Assembly: GCA_947464515.1 (NCBI GenBank)
Contig: CANHXF010000052.1
Location: forward strand, 1-9,257
Direction: 5' to 3'
DNA: 9,257 nt
Source: Flavobacteriales bacterium
GTDB lineage: Bacteria > Bacteroidota > Bacteroidia > NS11-12g > UBA955
Shown here: positions 6,489 through 9,257 of the stretch, one piece after another
Layout: every line of letters starts with the position of its first letter
Position numbering within the stretch: position 1 is the stretch's first letter
Made by a program: the position numbers and the translations under genes
The notes under the pieces: generated by a model
Told to the model about the DNA's origin: nothing
Databases searched by the model: none
What the model saw: the letters and a program-made list of their open reading frames with translations, nothing else

Positions 6489-9257
6489 AACGATTTCAGT
6501 GGATATTATTTTTTATAATTCACAAAAACTTGTGGGCCCAAACCCCGTTTGTTAATACCAACCCCTTTCCCCAGCATTATTTCATTGAAAATAAGGGTCA
6601 ATTTGAACCCATCCTACCCGACGGTCAAGCGCCTTTGGTGAAGCCGTTGTTCATGTATCAGGACAACCATGCCCAAGTGGCAATTTTAAATAACGGATTT
6701 GCAATCAACAATGGACGTAGTCGGTTTTTCCAAAAATTCGAATACGCCAATTCCGATGCTATAATCCACAGCGAGGGCCAATCCCCATTCTATTTTAGCT
6801 ATGGCGATCAAAACAAAAAATCCTATGGTTATTCAAAAATCACTTTTAAAAACTTCTATCCGTACATTGATCTAATCTACGAAATCCAGCCGAATTCAGT
6901 GGGTTTCAAATACTCTTTCTTCGTGCATCCAGGTGGTAATATTCAAACCATTCGATGGCAAATTTCTCCAGAATCACAAACAGAAATCAATGCCAATACC
7001 TCCATGCTATCCAAATTGCCCTCCATGCAGGTTCCCCAAACCCAGTGGAGCATTTTTCAGCAAGATTCACTGCCAATAGCGTTTTCGATACAAAAAAATC
7101 AAAGCCATTATTTACTTGATGTAACACAGTATAATCCAAAACAAACTCTCATCATCGACCCCTGGGTTCATGTGATTAACAACATGGACACGGCAAGCTG
7201 GCCCTCTTGGGATGCAGCAAACAAAGCATTGATCGAGGCGAGGAATTGTGGACTCAATTTACAGTACGACAACCATGGCAACGTGTACGTATATGGCGGT
7301 CCGGGACAATGGGGATGGTACCTGGCTGGAAACTCCACAAAAATTGCCAAATACAGCGCCGCAAATGGTTCACTGCAATGGATTTTTCAAGGCACGATAG
7401 ATACTATCAAATGGCACCTCAACGGCTCTACAACAGGTAAGTACACCAATTTCATGGTTGAACCTTTAAAACACAGTATAATTTTGGGACAAGATGCACC
7501 TGATTATGATTTTACCACAGGCAAACTCAATAAACCCCGCATCGTTAGATTGGATTCAAATGGTTTTTATGACGGATTCGTTAAGACCTATCCCCACAAG
7601 ACCAATACCTTCAATCAAATGCACTGTGATTGCATCGAAAATAAATACAAAGCCTTGGGCACAAATGGTGTGATGGTCCAACTCAACGATACAGGTATTA
7701 TTTCCTCGAAAATGTTGTATACCTACACGGGGCAATACAAAGACATTCGCGCCGCAGCCCAAGACCCGTCGGGAAATCTATTTAACTTAGTAAAATTTGA
7801 TGCCACCGCGTCTTTGGGCACAATCAATGACACCCTATTTCGGGTAAACAAAAACTTACAAAGCAATCTCTGGAAACACTCCCCTCCGATACATTTTCTG
7901 GGCAGTAGTGGCAGAACATGGCGCTTTTCACCTAACAGAAACCTATTAATTTTCAATTCAAATGCCGTAGCCGCCAACAATTATTTCGCATTCACTTTTG
8001 ATGGAAAAACGCTCACCGCTTACAATAAAAAAACCGGTAAAATACTCGATACCTTTACCAACAATCTCGATACGCAAAATATGCAATTTGGTGTGGCCAC
8101 CGACTATTCCAATCACATCTTTGTTGGGAATTATCGACCCAAATTGGCTGTATTTACTTTCCTCGGAGATACGTTTAAAAAAGAAGCAGATATCATCATC
8201 GACTCCTCTAGAATCAAAGAAATTGGTCGCATACAGGACGTAAAATACAACATCCAAAACAACATGATTTATGCTACCGGAGAAAAATTGGTTGCGGCAA
8301 TCGCTAACCCCTACGTGAGCATTGATTCCACCCTATTATTCAACTCAAACGGCCCCGCCACCTGCGATGATTATCTCTTTGTTACCTTGCCCCGATGCGA
8401 TTCAGCCTCAAAGTATTCATTCGTTTGGACCGATAACAAAACCCAAAAAATCGTTAAGCAAGTCGATTCGCTCAACCACTTTTCAGATACCCTGTTTAAT
8501 CCCACCGCCAGACAGCAATACACCGTGAAAATCCAGCGTAATTTTCATTGCAACGGCGCATTTACTCGGTATCAACTTCAGTCCAACCCCAAACAGTTCA
8601 ATACGCAATCGCTGCAATTCTGTGCGGCTGATACTTGGACCCACAACGGATTCTCGCATTTCCGCGATACCACCTTCACCGACTCCCTTAAAAACCAATT
8701 CGGCTGCGATTCTCTCATTCAGTACAAGCTCACTTTCAAGCCCCGCTCGTTCATTTTTCTTTTTCCAAAAATCTGTCGGGGCGATAGTTTCACGGTTGGC
8801 GCGCGGGCCTACCGGATTTCTGGCTCTTACACCGATACCTTCACCAATTTCCGCGGCTGCGATTCCATTGTCAATTTGCAGCTGACCGTCCTCACCGACA
8901 CCACCATTTTTATCAAGACAGCGATTTGTTTGGGCGATACCCTTCGCTTCAACAACTTGCCGTTTTTTGCCACTGGCAACTACCAAATCAAAACAACACG
9001 GACCAACGGCTGTGATTCGGTGATCAACCTTCAGTTGACCGTCAATTCGCCCCAATTTGTATCGCAGCAACTCAGCCTCTGCAACACCGATTCCTTTGCC
9101 TACCGAAACAAAAAATACCCATTACCTCTATCACTCCGCGATACCCTATCTGCCTTCACCAGCTGCGATTCGGTGTTCACGTTATTGGTCATCAGCCACA
9201 ACATTAAGTCCGATTTTTCGATTGACTCGTCCCAGTTTCCAACGCTCAAATTCATCA
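6485..9257 (+). CDS. Very large exported surface protein (ENKGQ amino-terminal domain, propeller-like region, cysteine modules), 3'-truncated by the window
   Basis: The frame is open from 6485 to the window end (924 codons) with no stop, so the gene continues beyond. I place the start at TTG 6485, four nt inside the preceding gene (TTGA). That gives a good signal peptide: KRFQ, then WILFFII, with cleavage likely LWA|QT at residue 19. The first in-frame ATG (6653) would remove both the signal and the ENKGQ motif. Residues about 30-228 resemble the amino-terminal domain that precedes SBBP propellers in Bacteroidota surface proteins, beginning with YFIENKGQF (35) and ending with IIDPW (about 223). 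Residues about 230-615 contain repeated beta-strand/turn units of propeller type (for example DNHGNVYVYGG and RIVRLDSNG). An Ig/PKD-like stretch follows at about 620-700. Then come four tandem 51-residue modules (713-916). A possible PKD-like domain begins near 905. A T9SS sorting or gliding-type C-terminal domain is expected downstream but not visible. Its ligand and function are unknown. Confidence 0.85.
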   Translation, partial: MKRFQWILFFIIHKNLWAQTPFVNTNPFPQHYFIENKGQFEPILPDGQAPLVKPLFMYQDNHAQVAILNNGFAINNGRSRFFQKFEYANSDAIIHSEGQSPFYFSYGDQNKKSYGYSKITFKNFYPYIDLIYEIQPNSVGFKYSFFVHPGGNIQTIRWQISPESQTEINANTSMLSKLPSMQVPQTQWSIFQQDSLPIAFSIQKNQSHYLLDVTQYNPKQTLIIDPWVHVINNMDTASWPSWDAANKALIEARNCGLNLQYDNHGNVYVYGGPGQWGWYLAGNSTKIAKYSAANGSLQWIFQGTIDTIKWHLNGSTTGKYTNFMVEPLKHSIILGQDAPDYDFTTGKLNKPRIVRLDSNGFYDGFVKTYPHKTNTFNQMHCDCIENKYKALGTNGVMVQLNDTGIISSKMLYTYTGQYKDIRAAAQDPSGNLFNLVKFDATASLGTINDTLFRVNKNLQSNLWKHSPPIHFLGSSGRTWRFSPNRNLLIFNSNAVAANNYFAFTFDGKTLTAYNKKTGKILDTFTNNLDTQNMQFGVATDYSNHIFVGNYRPKLAVFTFLGDTFKKEADIIIDSSRIKEIGRIQDVKYNIQNNMIYATGEKLVAAIANPYVSIDSTLLFNSNGPATCDDYLFVTLPRCDSASKYSFVWTDNKTQKIVKQVDSLNHFSDTLFNPTARQQYTVKIQRNFHCNGAFTRYQLQSNPKQFNTQSLQFCAADTWTHNGFSHFRDTTFTDSLKNQFGCDSLIQYKLTFKPRSFIFLFPKICRGDSFTVGARAYRISGSYTDTFTNFRGCDSIVNLQLTVLTDTTIFIKTAICLGDTLRFNNLPFFATGNYQIKTTRTNGCDSVINLQLTVNSPQFVSQQLSLCNTDSFAYRNKKYPLPLSLRDTLSAFTSCDSVFTLLVISHNIKSDFSIDSSQFPTLKFI
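8621..9232 (+). repeat. Four tandem 51-residue cysteine modules (153-bp period) inside the large surface protein
   Basis: The modules begin at 8621, 8774, 8927 and 9080. Each starts with CxxD[ST] and has a second cysteine exactly 28 residues later in [GS]CDS. In the first three modules this is followed by a strand ending L-T-[FV]. Cysteines fall at residues 713/741, 764/792, 815/843 and 866/894, so the period is exactly 51 residues throughout. The intervening sequence has diverged strongly, especially in module 4. This is therefore an old protein-level repeat, not a recent DNA duplication. GCDS-type modules are common in large Bacteroidota T9SS proteins, and a disulfide within each module is likely. 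Confidence 0.85.

Noticed and set aside
7556..8257. Several minus-strand frames of 68-99 codons
   Set aside because: They are all antisense to the continuous + strand frame 6485-9257, with no signal, motif or plausible start context.
8483..9070. 195-codon minus-strand frame opposite the cysteine modules
   Set aside because: It is antisense to the large surface-protein gene, whose 51-residue periodic modules prove the + strand frame is the coding one.
8621..9232. Regular 153-bp spacing considered as a CRISPR-like or DNA-level tandem repeat
   Set aside because: The units are translated in one frame and conserved only at protein motif positions; there are no identical short repeats with variable spacers.

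Overview
The window looks like chromosomal DNA from a Gram-negative Bacteroidota bacterium, probably a non-Bacteroidales lineage with a type IX secretion system (T9SS). Four things point there. Starts lack Shine-Dalgarno sequences, and Bacteroidota-type promoter elements (TTTG, then TAnnTTTG, about 19 nt apart) sit just before them. One exported protein ends in a T9SS type A sorting domain. A second, very large one has the ENKGQ amino-terminal domain and the GCDS-type cysteine modules of gliding/T9SS surface proteins. All four predicted signal peptides place a glutamine at the predicted cleavage site, as expected for Bacteroidota.

Left third (1-3646, + strand, housekeeping): the 3' part of cdsA, CDP-diacylglycerol synthase, cut by the window edge. 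A 57-nt gap follows, holding a compact hairpin/T-run and an overlapping promoter candidate. Then comes complete sucA, the E1 component of 2-oxoglutarate dehydrogenase. No sucB follows; an AT-rich inverted repeat separates sucA from the convergent gene next to it.

Right two thirds (3729-9257, accessory/secreted): two divergent transcription units leave a 173-bp AT-rich spacer (5908-6080). The leftward unit encodes a 162-residue exported protein with 14 cysteines, then, 13 nt later, a 558-residue T9SS cargo with propeller-like repeats. The rightward unit encodes a 135-residue exported orphan, then a very large exported protein. The large gene appears to start at a TTG overlapping the previous stop by 4 nt, and it stays open to the window end (at least 924 codons). 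Each unit is therefore 'small exported protein plus large propeller-type surface protein'. The small proteins match no family I recognise. This paired arrangement is the best candidate here for something undescribed, but its function cannot be read from the sequence.

I found no tRNA, rRNA, CRISPR array, insertion sequence or attachment site. Apart from short spacers the window is fully coding, with no gene-free stretch over 300 nt.
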